A stretch of DNA of 64,000 bases. Origin: Kitasatospora phosalacinea. GTDB taxonomy: Bacteria > Actinomycetota > Actinomycetes > Streptomycetales > Streptomycetaceae. The stretch is taken from contig NZ_JNYE01000019.1 in assembly GCF_000717185.1 (NCBI RefSeq), forward strand, positions 1-64,000, given 5' to 3'. Shown piece after piece: positions 26,558 through 35,550 of this stretch. Below the pieces are notes generated by a model. That model ran no database searches. It had not been told where the DNA came from and was given only the letters and a program-made list of their open reading frames with translations. Position 1 is the stretch's first letter; every line of letters starts with the position of its first letter. Both the position numbers and the translations under genes were made by a program.

Positions 26558-26884
26558 GTCTTCCCCGCACACGCAGGGGTGCCACGTACGGGCCTAGCCC
26601 GAGGGTGCGGCCTCCCGCGTCTTCCCCGCACACGCAGGGGTGCCACGTACGGGCCTAGCCCGAGGGTGCGGCCTCCCGCGTCTTCCCCGCACACGCAGGG
26701 GTGCCACGTAGCACGGGACGTCACCGTGGACCCCACCACCGTCTTCCCCGCACACGCAGGGGTGCCACAGCCGAGAAGAACGCTGGATGGGCCGCCATGC
26801 AGTCTTCCCCGGTGCCACGACACCGCCGAGCTGGTAAGTGCGCCCATGGGCGACGAATCCTCCCTGCACACGCAGGGGCACCGC
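26558..26884 (+). CRISPR. CRISPR array 4: six I-E repeats, first spacer duplicated
   Basis: Four perfect repeats (GTCTTCCCCGCACACGCAGG then GGTGCCAC) start at 26558, 26619, 26680 and 26741. A fifth at 26802 has lost 11 bases of its core (GTCTTCCCCGGTGCCAC) and a sixth near 26857 is altered. The repeat ends GTGCCAC where arrays 2 and 3 have GTGTCAC. Spacers 1 and 2 are identical (GTACGGGCCTAGCCCGAGGG...), so a whole 61-bp unit was duplicated. This array has the best-preserved repeats in the window. Confidence 0.95.
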
Positions 26885-27211
26885 CCGACGCCCGTGCCAT
26901 CCCCTACCAGGCGGCATTCCCCGTGCTCGTGCAAGTTTCTTCGTCCACCCATCCACTGGGCACTCCGAAAGTCAAGAGCGCCACAATGCCGGGCACCATG
27001 ACTACGCCGCAGGTCAGAGTGCCTCTCGTATTGCGATTCTCACTGCAGTTCGCTGCAGATTCTCATTAGATGTCTCGGCTCGTTCTCATGTGATGTCACC
27101 ACACAAGCCTTGTCCCTTAACTCACAGCACAGGTCAGACACGCGAGCCCGCCCGAGCGCTATGACACTAGCGCGAGACATCAGGCAGACATCGAGATGCA
27201 ACTCAGCACTC
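26885..27211. other. Stretch between array 4 and the truncated HA-domain gene
   Basis: About 330 bp without a supported gene. Near 27054 it has CTGCAGATTCTCAT, also present upstream of array 2 (about 9991). The segment is lower in GC than its surroundings. Confidence 0.4.
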
Positions 27212-28495
27212 GGGCCCGGAGAAGAGCCTGGGGACATTCTCGCCTCCAACTCCTACGGCCCGTTGGTGCGGATCCTGACCGCGATCCGCTCGTATGACGC
27301 CCGCATGCTGGAAGCCCTCGCCGTGCCGCAGCGCAGCGGCAGGCGCAGCAAGGGGCGCAGCGCTGAGGCGGTCGGCTCCGCTGGTGAAGGCGGGGGTTCG
27401 GGCGGGGTGGGGGCGTTCACGTTGCCGGTTCGGTTCCAGGGGCGGGTGGATGAGGACGCGTTGGCGCTGTTCGTCTCCACCCAGGTGTTCCGGAGTGAGA
27501 GCGCTTACTGGAGGGAGGGGATGGAGCACTGCAAGAAGTGGTTCGACGAGACCGGATCATTGGAGGTCCCCTACAACCAGATGGTCGGTGAGCTGGGCAA
27601 TTTTGCGCTCGGCCGGTGGGTTTCGGATCGTCGGTACGAGCGGGTCTGTGGCGACATGCCCGGCTACCGGGTTCTGCTGCTCGATATGGTCGGGATGATC
27701 TGGTCGGTGTCCGACGCCAAGTTCGAGACCGGACTGGCTTGGGCGCGGCAGTGGGCCGCTGAGCACGGCGGGGGCCTGGCTGTGCCGGCCCGGGCCTCGA
27801 TCCAGGGCTACCCGATTGGTACCTGGCTGGCTGGCCTGCGGGCGCAGGCCAGCGTCCCTGACGGCGAGAAGGGTGTACTTGAGCCGGAGCGGCGGGCCGT
27901 GCTGGAGGCGATCGACCCGTGGTGGTGTCCGGCCTGGCCGGTTACCTGGCAGCGCGCCTATACCGCCGCCAGGATGTGGTGGCTGGAGAGCGACGGCCGC
28001 GTCGACTGGCCCGCCCTGCCCGCCGGGACGGTGTTTGAGGGCGAGCAACTCGGCCGGTGGATCGTGGCGCAGCGGGCCGGCTGGTCGAGCCTGGCGGAGG
28101 AGCAGCAGGAACTGCTCGCTACGCTCGGCATCGAGCAGGATCCGGAACTGGCTGCCGCGGCGGCCGCGGCGCGGGCGGCGAAGGCCGGGCCCCGTATCTC
28201 CCAGGCCGACCGGTTCGCGCAACACTTGGAGGCCCTGCAGCGGTTCGCGGTGCGGGAAGGGCACGCACGTGTGCCAAGGCAGCACAAGGAGCTGCTGGAG
28301 GTGCCTTCCGGGGCCGAGGACGGTGCGGTGGAGACGGTGCTGCTGAGCCTGGGGTCGTGGCTCAACAACCAGAAATCCAGGCGGGCTGGCCTGACCTTCG
28401 AACAGCTCCGGCTGCTCGGCCGGGCCGGGGTCGACTGGGCAGCGGAGCTTGCCCCTCTCCGGCGGGAGAGCGAGGAAGCGGCGGTGCAGGTATGA
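27212..28495 (+). pseudogene. Truncated helicase-associated (HA) domain protein
   Basis: The open frame extends up to 27110, but recognisable protein starts near 27212 with GPGEEPGDILASNSYGPLVRIL, which reads like the interior of a large HA-domain helicase rather than an N-terminus. About 425 residues follow with four helicase-associated-like units, each having a tryptophan-rich pattern (WREGMEHCKKWFDETGSLEVPYN; WWCPAWPVTWQRAYTAARMWW; LGRWIVAQRAGWSSL; LGSWLNNQKSRRAGL). Such proteins are common in Streptomyces plasmids and chromosome arms. The helicase core is missing, so this is probably the 3' remnant of a gene cut at its left side. It lies between array 4 and an ISL3 remnant. Confidence 0.65.
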
Positions 28496-28599
28496 ACGAG
28501 ATCGACTGGGCATCGGCGCGGGCGTCGATCGGGTCGTTCGCCATCGGGCAGTGGCTCGGCGCTGGTGCACCAGATGGTGGGGTGCTGCTGCGGCTTTGA
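28492..28599 (+). CDS. Short ORF overlapping the HA-domain gene (35 aa)
   Basis: The ATG overlaps the TGA of the HA-domain frame (ATGA), and 35 codons follow (MNEIDWASARASIGSFAIGQ...). The peptide has the IDWA...IGSFAIGQWL pattern of another HA-type unit, so it could be a remnant of the same or a neighbouring protein. It stops just before a hairpin. Function unknown; it may not be made. Confidence 0.3.
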   Translation: MNEIDWASARASIGSFAIGQWLGAGAPDGGVLLRL

Positions 28600-28607
28600 G
28601 GCCCTGG

Positions 28608-28642
28608 GGCCGTCACCCACTGCTGGTGGTGAGGTGACGGCC
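28608..28642 (+). terminator. Hairpin after the HA-domain remnant
   Basis: GGCCGTCACC and GGTGACGGCC pair perfectly over 10 bp around a 15-base loop, right after the short ORF. It marks the transcription end of the island's last gene. Confidence 0.5.
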
Positions 28643-28693
28643 TTCCCTGTCGACCCCGACGGTACTCCAGTACCCAGGCGACCCTCACCGAGT

Positions 28694-30355
28694 GGGTCTG
28701 TACGGTCATCGGCTCTGGCACGTAATCGGTGGTGACCAAGTGTGACGACTGTCGTTGGCATGGCGTGCACGACGTCAATGAGGTTGTCAGCGTGGTGTTT
28801 TCGGGGCTGTCTGCACTGGTCGTCGAGGGTGTGGCGGACGAGGGCGAGGTCATCCGGGTGTCGGCCCGGACTCGGGGCGATCCGGTTCCGTGCCCGGCGT
28901 GCGGACGGCTGACAGGGCGGGTGCACGGCTTCCACGGACGGGTGGTCGGGGGTTTGCCGGTGGACGGCCGGCGGGTCGTGGTGTCGGTGAGGCTGCGGCG
29001 ACTGGTGTGTCCGGTGCTGGGCTGCCCGCGGCAGACGTTCCGCGAGCAGATTCCCGGCGTCGTGGAGCGCTACCAGCGCCGCACCAGACGACTTTCCGAC
29101 CAACTCGGCTCTGTGGTGAAGGAGTTGGCGGGCCGGGCGGGCGCCCGCCTCTCCCGCGCGCTGACGTGCGCAATCTCCCGCTCGACCGCCCTTCGTCTGC
29201 TGATGCGCCAGGCGCTGCCGCCCCTTCGCATCCCGCGCGTGCTCGGAGTCGAAGACTTCGCCTCGAGCGCCGGCACCGCTACGCGACCGTGGTCGTCGAT
29301 GCCGAGACCGGCGGGCGGATCGACGTCCTGCCCGGCCGCACCGCCCAGGCCCTGACCGCGTGGCTGCGCGAGCACCCCGGGATCGAGGTGGTCTGCCGGG
29401 ATGGGTCCGGCTGCTACGGCGAGGCGATCCGCCGGGCTCTGCCCGACGCGGTGCAGGTCAGCGACAGGTGGCACCTCTGGTCGAACCTGTGCGACAGGGT
29501 CCTGGTCGAGGTCCGCTCCCACACCGCCTGCTGGGCCACCGCCGTGAACCCGTCCGACCCGGTGGCATGCGCGAGCAGACCATCCGAGAGCGTTGGAAGC
29601 AGGTCCACGACCTGCTCGGCCAGGGTGTCGGCCTGCTCGAATGCGCCCGCCGTCTCGACGTCGCCCTGAACACCGTCAAGCGGTACTCCCGCGTGAAGGA
29701 GCCCACCGGCGACCGCCGCGCACCTCGCTACAGGCTCACGCTCGTCGACCCTTACCGCGGCCACCTGCGCGCCCGCAGGGCCAGGGGCCCTGCGGTACCC
29801 GTCACGCACCTCCTCAGGGAGATCAAGGAGTTGGGCTACACCGGCAGCGCGAACCTCCTGGTCCGCTACCTCAACCAGGGCCGCGCCGAGGGCGGCAGGC
29901 CCGTCATCATCCCGAAGCACTTCGCCCGACTCCTGCTCACTCGCCCCGAGAACCTCCGCGACAAGGACACCGAACTCCTGCGAGAACTCACCCATGCCTG
30001 CCCGAGATAGCCGAACTCGCGAGCTTTTCCCGCGAGTTCGCCACGCTGCTGACACCAGCCGAGGGCAATGGCGCCAGACTCGCCGACTGGCTCACCCGGA
30101 TTCGCACCGCCGCCCTCCCCCAGCTGCACTCCTTCGCAATCGGCCTCGAACTCGACCGCGCCGGCGTCGACGCCGGGCTCACCCTCCCCTACAGCAACGG
30201 CCGAACCGAAGGCGTCAACACCCGGACCAAGCGAATCATGCGGCAGATGCACGGCCGAGCGGGCTTCCCCCTACTCCGCCACCGCATCCTCCTCCCGTGA
30301 TCACCACATACCGTCACCACCGATTACGGACCAGAGCCGATGACCGTACAGACCC
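28694..30355 (+). mobile_element. Decayed ISL3-family insertion sequence
   Basis: Terminal inverted repeats of 43 bp are visible: GGGTCTGTACGGTCATCGGC... at 28694-28736 and its complement at 30313-30355, differing by two bases. Between them is an ISL3-type transposase gene broken in several places. The 8 bases outside the two ends (CACCGAGT and TGCCCGCC) do not match, so no target duplication remains. The element lies between the defence island and the ATP-grasp gene. Confidence 0.85.
28792..30300 (+). pseudogene. ISL3 transposase, at least three frameshifts
   Basis: The first part has the ISL3 zinc-finger pattern (PCPACGRLTGRVHGFHGR...RLVCPVLGCPRQTF) and GVEDFA, where one base is missing near 29267. 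The second frame continues RHRYATVVVDAETGGRIDVLP and DAVQVSDRWHLWSNL. Near 29560 it shifts to a third frame (REQTIRERWKQVHDLLGQGVG), and near 30000 to a fourth, which ends RTEGVNTRTKRIMRQMHGRAG...LLRHRILLP, the usual ISL3 C-terminus. The DDE core is therefore split, and the element cannot move by itself. Confidence 0.85.
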
Positions 30356-30366
30356 TGCCCGCCCGG

Positions 30367-31236
30367 TCACACCGGCGGGCGCCCGGCGGCCGGAACCGTG
30401 CCCCTGCCGTTGCCCGCGGCCAGGAAGCGGTGCAGGGAGGCTGTGGTGGCGGCCGTGAAGGCCTCGCGCTGCTGCGGGGTGACGGCGTCCAGGGAGAGGT
30501 AGGGGTTGAGGTCCTCCAGTTCGACCAGGAGCAGTTCGCCCGCCGTGGTGCGGCAGGCGTCGATGCGTTGGATGCCGTGGTCGAGGGTGTTCCAGTCGAT
30601 GAAGCGGCGGGCGAAGGCCAGGTCGGCCGGGGTCGGGCGGTAGGGCGTCAGGTGCCAGCGGCGGGCGGGGTCGGGGGCGTGCAGGGCGTACTGGAAGGCG
30701 TCGTCGACGAAGTAGAAGGAGACCTCGTAGCGGAAGTCGACCAGGGGTTGCAGGAGCAGGCCGTTCCAGTCGAGGCGGGGCAGGTCGGCGCGGTCGACGA
30801 CGGTCAGGCCGATCGAGTCCGCGCCGTCCTTGGGTTTGGCGACGTAGCGGTCGGCGGGCGGCAGCAGGGCGAGGTCGGCGGGGCGGTCGACGGTGGGGAT
30901 GACCGGGAAGCCTGCTGCTGTCAGGGCGGGCAGGTAGCCCTTCCCGGCCATGTCGCCGCGGCCGGTGAGCGGGTTGTAGACGCGGGTGCCGCGCTCGGCC
31001 GCGAGGCGGCGGAAGGCGTCGTACTGCCCGCGGTAGTGCACGACGGGACCGCTGTTGCGGACCACGACCGCATCGAAGGCGTCCATCAGTGCGGCCGCGT
31101 CCCGCGGGTGGCACAGGGCCAGGTCGAAGTGCTCGCGCAGGCGCGAGGTGAGGTGGATGTCCTCGTCGCCGTAGCGGCGCCCGCGCGCCGGGTAGGCGAG
31201 GTCGGTGACGAACAGGATGCGGGGGCGCTCGGGCAC
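30367..31236 (-). CDS. ATP-grasp family enzyme
   Basis: 289 residues from a GTG at 31236 (VPERPRILFVTDLAYP). ATP-grasp ligases join a carboxylate to an amine with ATP. Visible features are a pre-ATP-grasp fold with VVVRNSGPVVHY, DRYVAKPKDGADSIGLTVVD (the glycine-rich, lysine-containing ATP loop), LLLQPLVDFRYEVSFYFVD and RIDACRTTAGELLLVELEDLNPYLSLD (the Mg-binding E-x-N). Substrate unknown. Its 3' end lies 12 bp from the ISL3 remnant. The MFS gene upstream runs the same way, 77 bp apart, so the two may share a transcript; a product and its exporter would fit. Confidence 0.8.
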   Translation of the reverse strand: MPERPRILFVTDLAYPARGRRYGDEDIHLTSRLREHFDLALCHPRDAAALMDAFDAVVVRNSGPVVHYRGQYDAFRRLAAERGTRVYNPLTGRGDMAGKGYLPALTAAGFPVIPTVDRPADLALLPPADRYVAKPKDGADSIGLTVVDRADLPRLDWNGLLLQPLVDFRYEVSFYFVDDAFQYALHAPDPARRWHLTPYRPTPADLAFARRFIDWNTLDHGIQRIDACRTTAGELLLVELEDLNPYLSLDAVTPQQREAFTAATTASLHRFLAAGNGRGTVPAAGRPPV

Positions 31237-31313
31237 GTCGTCGTCCTTTGCTGGCGGGTGGGCGGCCACTCTACGCAGCGCCGCCCGGGGCCGGTACCAC
31301 CCGCCGGCGGTGC

Positions 31314-32798
31314 TCAGCCCACCTTCTGCCGGGAACCGGGACGGGGACGGGTACGGGTACGGGGACGGGGGCGGAGGAAGCGGGAGGCGCGGCCCGCGGC
31401 CGGGGCCGGGGCCGGGGTCGTGGTGCGGGCCGGGCCGTCGGGGACGGTGAGGGCGAAGAGGGCGGCGGCGACGGCGACCGCGGCCAGGACGTAGTAGCTG
31501 AGCTGGTAGGAGGCCATCGGCGGGTGGGCGCGCTCGGTGCCGGTGGCGCCGAGGACCAGGACGGAGGTGACGACGGCCGGGGCCAGTGCGCTGCCGGTCT
31601 GGCGGACGACGGTGTTGAGGGTGGCGGCGTGGGCGACGTCGGCGCGGTCGACGGTGCTGAACGAGGCGATGGTGGTGGGGATGAAGACCCCGCCCATGGC
31701 CAGGCCGAGCAGGAACATGTAGCCGCGGAACGTCCACAGGCTGGTGCTCGCGTCGGCGGTGGCGAACAGCAGCATCACGCCCGCGACGCCGAGCAGGCCG
31801 GTGCCGATGATCAGCCGCGGCCCGACCCGGTGGTAGACCGCGCCGACCACCTGCATCGTCACCAGGACGCCGAACGCCTCGGTGAAGGTGGTGCTGCCGC
31901 TGTCCAGGGCCGAGCCGCCGCGGGCCTCCTGGATGAAGATCGGGCCGAGGAACATCGCGCCCATCATCGGCACGTAACCGACCAGGCTGATCAGGTTGGT
32001 GTCGCGAAACAGCCGGTCGCGGAACAGACGCAGCCTCAACACCGGTACGGGCGAGCGGAGTTGGTGCCGGACGGCGACGACGAGCAGGCCCGCGCCGACC
32101 ACGAGGGCACCGACCACCTGCGGACGGTCCCAGCCGAGGTCGGGCCCCGCGCAGATGCCGTACATCAAGGTCGCGGTGGCCGCGGCACACAGCAGCAGAC
32201 CGGGCAGGTCCAGCCGTCCGGCGGCGTGGTCGCGGTGCTCGGCCAGGAACAGCGCCCCGAACAGCACCGCCGCGGCACCGAAGGGCACGTTGACGTAGAA
32301 CACCCAGCGCCAGGACAGGCTCGTGACCAGCAAACCGCCCAGCAACGGGGCGATGGCCGGAGCGATCTGCTGCGGGATGACCATCAGCCGCGAGAGCCGG
32401 ACCTGTTCGGCCTGGGTGAAAGTACGGAAGAGCAAGGCCTGCGAGGTCGGCATGAGCAAACCCGCCGCCAGACCCTGCAGAGCACGAGCGCCGACCAGGG
32501 AAAGCAAGTCGGGAGCCGCGCCGCACAGGCCGCTGGCGGCGGTGAAGGCTGCCAGTGACAGCAGCAGCATGCGGCGGCCGCCGTAGCGCTCCACCAGCCA
32601 GGCGGAGGCGGGGATCATCATGCCGAGGCAGACCGGGTAGACCACGACGACCCCGGTGAGAGCGGCCGGGGTGAGGTCGAACTGCCGGGCGATGCTGGGC
32701 AGCGCGACGATGGTGATCGCGCCGTCGATGATGCAGATGAAAGTGGTCAGGACAGCCATGATGGGCACGACACGGCGCTGGCTCAAGCGGGTGCTCAT
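31314..32798 (-). CDS. MFS transporter, DHA2/EmrB type
   Basis: 494 residues with about 14 membrane spans. The N-terminus (MSTRLSQRRVVPIMAVLTTFICIIDGAITIVALPSI) has the DxT/IVAL pattern of drug:H+ antiporters; WLVERYGGRRMLLLSL is motif A and ALQGLAAGLLMPTSQALL with SWRWVFYVNVPFG is motif C and beyond, as in EmrB/QacA pumps. The C-terminal 30 residues are Pro/Arg-rich and cytoplasmic. It is divergent from a MarR gene (115 bp between), the classic arrangement for a drug pump repressed by its neighbour. The transported compound cannot be read. Confidence 0.9.
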   Translation of the reverse strand: MSTRLSQRRVVPIMAVLTTFICIIDGAITIVALPSIARQFDLTPAALTGVVVVYPVCLGMMIPASAWLVERYGGRRMLLLSLAAFTAASGLCGAAPDLLSLVGARALQGLAAGLLMPTSQALLFRTFTQAEQVRLSRLMVIPQQIAPAIAPLLGGLLVTSLSWRWVFYVNVPFGAAAVLFGALFLAEHRDHAAGRLDLPGLLLCAAATATLMYGICAGPDLGWDRPQVVGALVVGAGLLVVAVRHQLRSPVPVLRLRLFRDRLFRDTNLISLVGYVPMMGAMFLGPIFIQEARGGSALDSGSTTFTEAFGVLVTMQVVGAVYHRVGPRLIIGTGLLGVAGVMLLFATADASTSLWTFRGYMFLLGLAMGGVFIPTTIASFSTVDRADVAHAATLNTVVRQTGSALAPAVVTSVLVLGATGTERAHPPMASYQLSYYVLAAVAVAAALFALTVPDGPARTTTPAPAPAAGRASRFLRPRPRTRTRPRPGSRQKVG

Positions 32799-32913
32799 AG
32801 AAGCTGAGCATACTCACTATGATGATGCTCAGAAAGTCTGCGGGTCCGCGGAACACACCGCAGCGGCCCCGACGGGCTTCCGAAGAGGACGAAGAGGATG
32901 GGGAAGGCACGGC

Positions 32914-33432
32914 ATGGCAGAGGAACCGGCAGCCCGGCAGCGGTTCGGCAGCAGCGACGTCCTGGTCGACGAACTCTTCGCCACCACGCACAGGTTGCGC
33001 ATCTTCGTGGACGGCAGGCTGCGCGAGCACGGCGCCTCGGTCGCCCGGCTGCGGACCCTGCGCGTCCTAGCCCTCGCGGGCAAGCCGCTGCGCATGCGCG
33101 ACCTCGCCGAGCACGTCGGCAACGCCCCCCGGACGACCACCACGATCGTCGACAGCCTGGAGCGCGACGGCCTGGTCGAACGCGTCCGGCACCCCACCGA
33201 CCGGCGCGCGTTCCTGCTCACCCTCACCGCGGAAGGCACCCGCCGCCACCGCGAGGCCGAGGAACTCGACCGGGCCGCCCTCGCCGCAGCCACCGGCACA
33301 CTGGACGCCACCGAGCGCGAGCAACTGCGCACCCTGCTCGGCCGGATCCGGGCCGCGGTGGACACCGACACCGGTCGCGAGGACAAGAGCGGTGGCGAGG
33401 ACAGCGGGGACGGCGGCGGGGACGAGGACTGA
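32914..33432 (+). CDS. MarR-family regulator
   Basis: 172 residues. The start is ATG 32914, giving the N-terminus MAEEPAARQRFGSSD. The winged-helix core is clear: LRTLRVLALAGKPLRMRDLAEHVGNAPRTTTTIVDSLERDGLVERVRHPTDRRAFLLTLTAEG, with the wing RHPTDRRAFL characteristic of MarR proteins. The C-terminal 20 residues are acidic and repetitive. It is divergent from the MFS pump and most likely represses that gene and itself until a ligand is bound. Confidence 0.9.
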   Translation: MAEEPAARQRFGSSDVLVDELFATTHRLRIFVDGRLREHGASVARLRTLRVLALAGKPLRMRDLAEHVGNAPRTTTTIVDSLERDGLVERVRHPTDRRAFLLTLTAEGTRRHREAEELDRAALAAATGTLDATEREQLRTLLGRIRAAVDTDTGREDKSGGEDSGDGGGDED

Positions 33433-33579
33433 GCCGCGGGCGGGCGCCGACTGGGAGCGACGCTCCTGGGACGGACCCTCCGCTCTACGGGCGGCGGCGG
33501 TGCGGCCATAGTCGGAACGGGCCGCCGGAGCGCCGGAGCGCCGGAGCCCCGGCGGCCCGGAGCGGGAGGGAGCCGTCCG

Positions 33580-34520
33580 ATGGAGGAAGCCGTAAGGGAA
33601 GAGACGCGGGAAGCCGTGCAGAAAGCCGTGCAAGAGTCCGTACGGGAAGAGGCGCGGGGAGGCGTGCAGGAGTCCGTGCTGGTGGCGCCCGGTACGCGGC
33701 CGCGCCACTTCGTCCGCAGGGCGGGGCCGGTGCCGGTGCTGGTCGCCGGGGGCACGGGGGCGCCGCCGCGACCGGCGCGCCGGCCGACCGGCTCGCCGAC
33801 CGGCACACCGTCCTCACCTACGACCGCCGCAGCCTGTCCGGCAGCCCAGCAGACCAACCGGAGCGGACGACAGTGGCCGTGCACGCCGACGACCTGTCCC
33901 GGCTGCTGTCCTCCCCCACGGCGGAGCCCGCCCTCGTCCTCGCCAGCAGCCTCGGAACGCTGGTGGCACTGGAGCTCGCCGCCCACCACCCCGGCCTGGC
34001 CAGGCCAGGCCAGGCCACCGCAGTGGTCGCACACGAACCCGCGGCCGTCCAACTCCTGCCGGAGCACGAACGGGCCTCGGCCGTACACGACCTCCTCGAA
34101 GCCGAGGAGACATTCACAGCAGACGGCATCGACACCGCACTGCACCGGTTCGCACGGTTCGCCGGGATCGACCCGACCGACCGCGCACCGGACGCCCCAC
34201 CGCGGGCGCGAGGCCCCGAACAGGTGCGCAACGCCGAGTTCCTGCTCCGCCACGACATCCACATCCCCCCACCGCCACCGGCTCGACCTGGCCGCACTGC
34301 AAGGCTCGGACGCCCGGATCGTGCCCGCCGCAGGCGAGAACTCCGCCCACATCTGGCCGCACCGGTGCGCCCAACTGCTGGCCGCGGAACCCGGGACCGC
34401 CTGCGAGGCCCTCCCCGGCGGGCACAACGGCTACGCCTTCCGTCCGCGGGCGACGGCGAAACGGCTGCACCGGATACTCACCACCCCCGGGCAGAGGGCA
34501 GCGGGCGGGGTACACCGACG
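33580..34520 (+). pseudogene. Alpha/beta-hydrolase gene with two frameshifts
   Basis: Three frames together spell an alpha/beta-hydrolase. Frame 1 gives RAGPVPVLVAGGTGA (the oxyanion-hole region). Frame 2 from about 33780 gives RLADRHTVLTYDRRSLSGSP and LVLASSLGTLVALELAAHHP, the nucleophile elbow (A-S-S-L-G). Frame 3 from about 34280 gives DLAALQGSDARIVPAAGENS and ALPGGHNGYAFRP, with the catalytic His. Before the hydrolase, frame 1 has an odd repetitive start: EEAVREETREAVQKAVQESV. Shifts near 33770 and 34280 should prevent a working enzyme. The right end is not defined precisely. Confidence 0.7.
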
Positions 34521-34598
34521 GACGGGCAGCGGACAGCGGACAGCGGATGGATGGACGGACGGACGGCGGCAACCGTCGAACCCGCCGTCAGCGGGCGC

Positions 34599-35402
34599 TC
34601 AGAGCAGGCGGGTGAGCAGGATCCGGCCGCCCTCGTACACGCCGCCGTCGATGGCCACGACCCGGCCGCCGGCGTAGCGCAGCGGCTCCCGGACCTCCTG
34701 CGGGGGGATGCCGAAGTGCCCGGTGAGCGTGCTGTGGCCGTGGACGAGGAGGGTCCCGCCCAGGGCGTCCAGGACGAGGGCCACGGGGTCGCGGGGGTCG
34801 CCCGGCCGGGCGTTCCGGAAGGCGCCGCGGGAGCTCATCCGCCTGCTGAACTCCAGCCAGGCCCCGGGGTGTTCGCCGGTGAGCACGCGGGCGGCGGCGG
34901 CGTTGACGGCCGCGACGGACGTCCCGAGTTCGAGGTACTGGGTGGTGTCGGCATGCAGCAGCAGGTGACCGTCGACCAGGGCCGCGGCAGGGAGCCCGGA
35001 GAGCCACTGCCGGTGAGAAGGGGTCAGCCGCCGCAGGTCCGTCCCGCGGCCGCCGAAGCGGGCCCAGCCGCCGTGGAACCCGCCCGGCTGCTCCCAGCCG
35101 GGGACGGGAGCGGCGCCGAAGCGGTGCGCGGCGAGCAGTTGCACCTCGTGGTTGCCCAGCAGGGCGCCCACCCGGCCGCCCTCGTCGCGGGCCTGCGCGG
35201 CCAGGCGGCGAATGTCCTCGATGACACCGATACCGTCCGGCCCGCGATCCACATAGTCACCGAGCAACCACAACCGGGCCCGTCCGCCGGACCAGTGCCC
35301 GTGCGCGTCGGCGAGCCCCGCCTCGCGCAGCGCGTCCTGGAACTCCGCGCGGTGGCCGTGGACGTCGGCTGCCGCGTACAGCGGGGCGGGTGCGGAGGAC
35401 AC
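34599..35402 (-). CDS. Metallophosphoesterase (Ser/Thr phosphatase type)
   Basis: 267 residues. The binuclear metal motifs are all visible: DVHGH near residue 13 (D-x-H), GDYVDRGPDG (GDxxDRG), GNHE (GNHD/E) near 84 and VHGHS with H near 228. This is the set for the calcineurin-like phosphoesterase superfamily; the GDYVDRG and GNHE forms favour PPP-type protein phosphatases or their bacterial relatives. No signal peptide is visible. It faces the broken hydrolase gene tail to tail, so the regions between need not be regulatory. Confidence 0.85.
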   Translation of the reverse strand: MSSAPAPLYAAADVHGHRAEFQDALREAGLADAHGHWSGGRARLWLLGDYVDRGPDGIGVIEDIRRLAAQARDEGGRVGALLGNHEVQLLAAHRFGAAPVPGWEQPGGFHGGWARFGGRGTDLRRLTPSHRQWLSGLPAAALVDGHLLLHADTTQYLELGTSVAAVNAAAARVLTGEHPGAWLEFSRRMSSRGAFRNARPGDPRDPVALVLDALGGTLLVHGHSTLTGHFGIPPQEVREPLRYAGGRVVAIDGGVYEGGRILLTRLL

Positions 35403-35550
35403 GGCGGGACGCTACCAGTACGCCGACGGGGCGGGCGGCCATGGGGTGGTGGCGATCGGGTAACAGGCGTGACCCAGGGGACGGCGATCCGGTACGGTAC
35501 GCCAGCCAACCGGTAATTTATGCACACCTTATGTCCAACTGGGGATACCA

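Noticed and set aside
10330..26884. Self-targeting spacers against genes within the window
   Set aside because: By eye no spacer matched other parts of the window, but I cannot do an exhaustive search, so no claim is made.
28686..30363. Target-site duplication of the first ISL3 element
   Set aside because: CACCGAGT and TGCCCGCC do not match in any shift that I tried.
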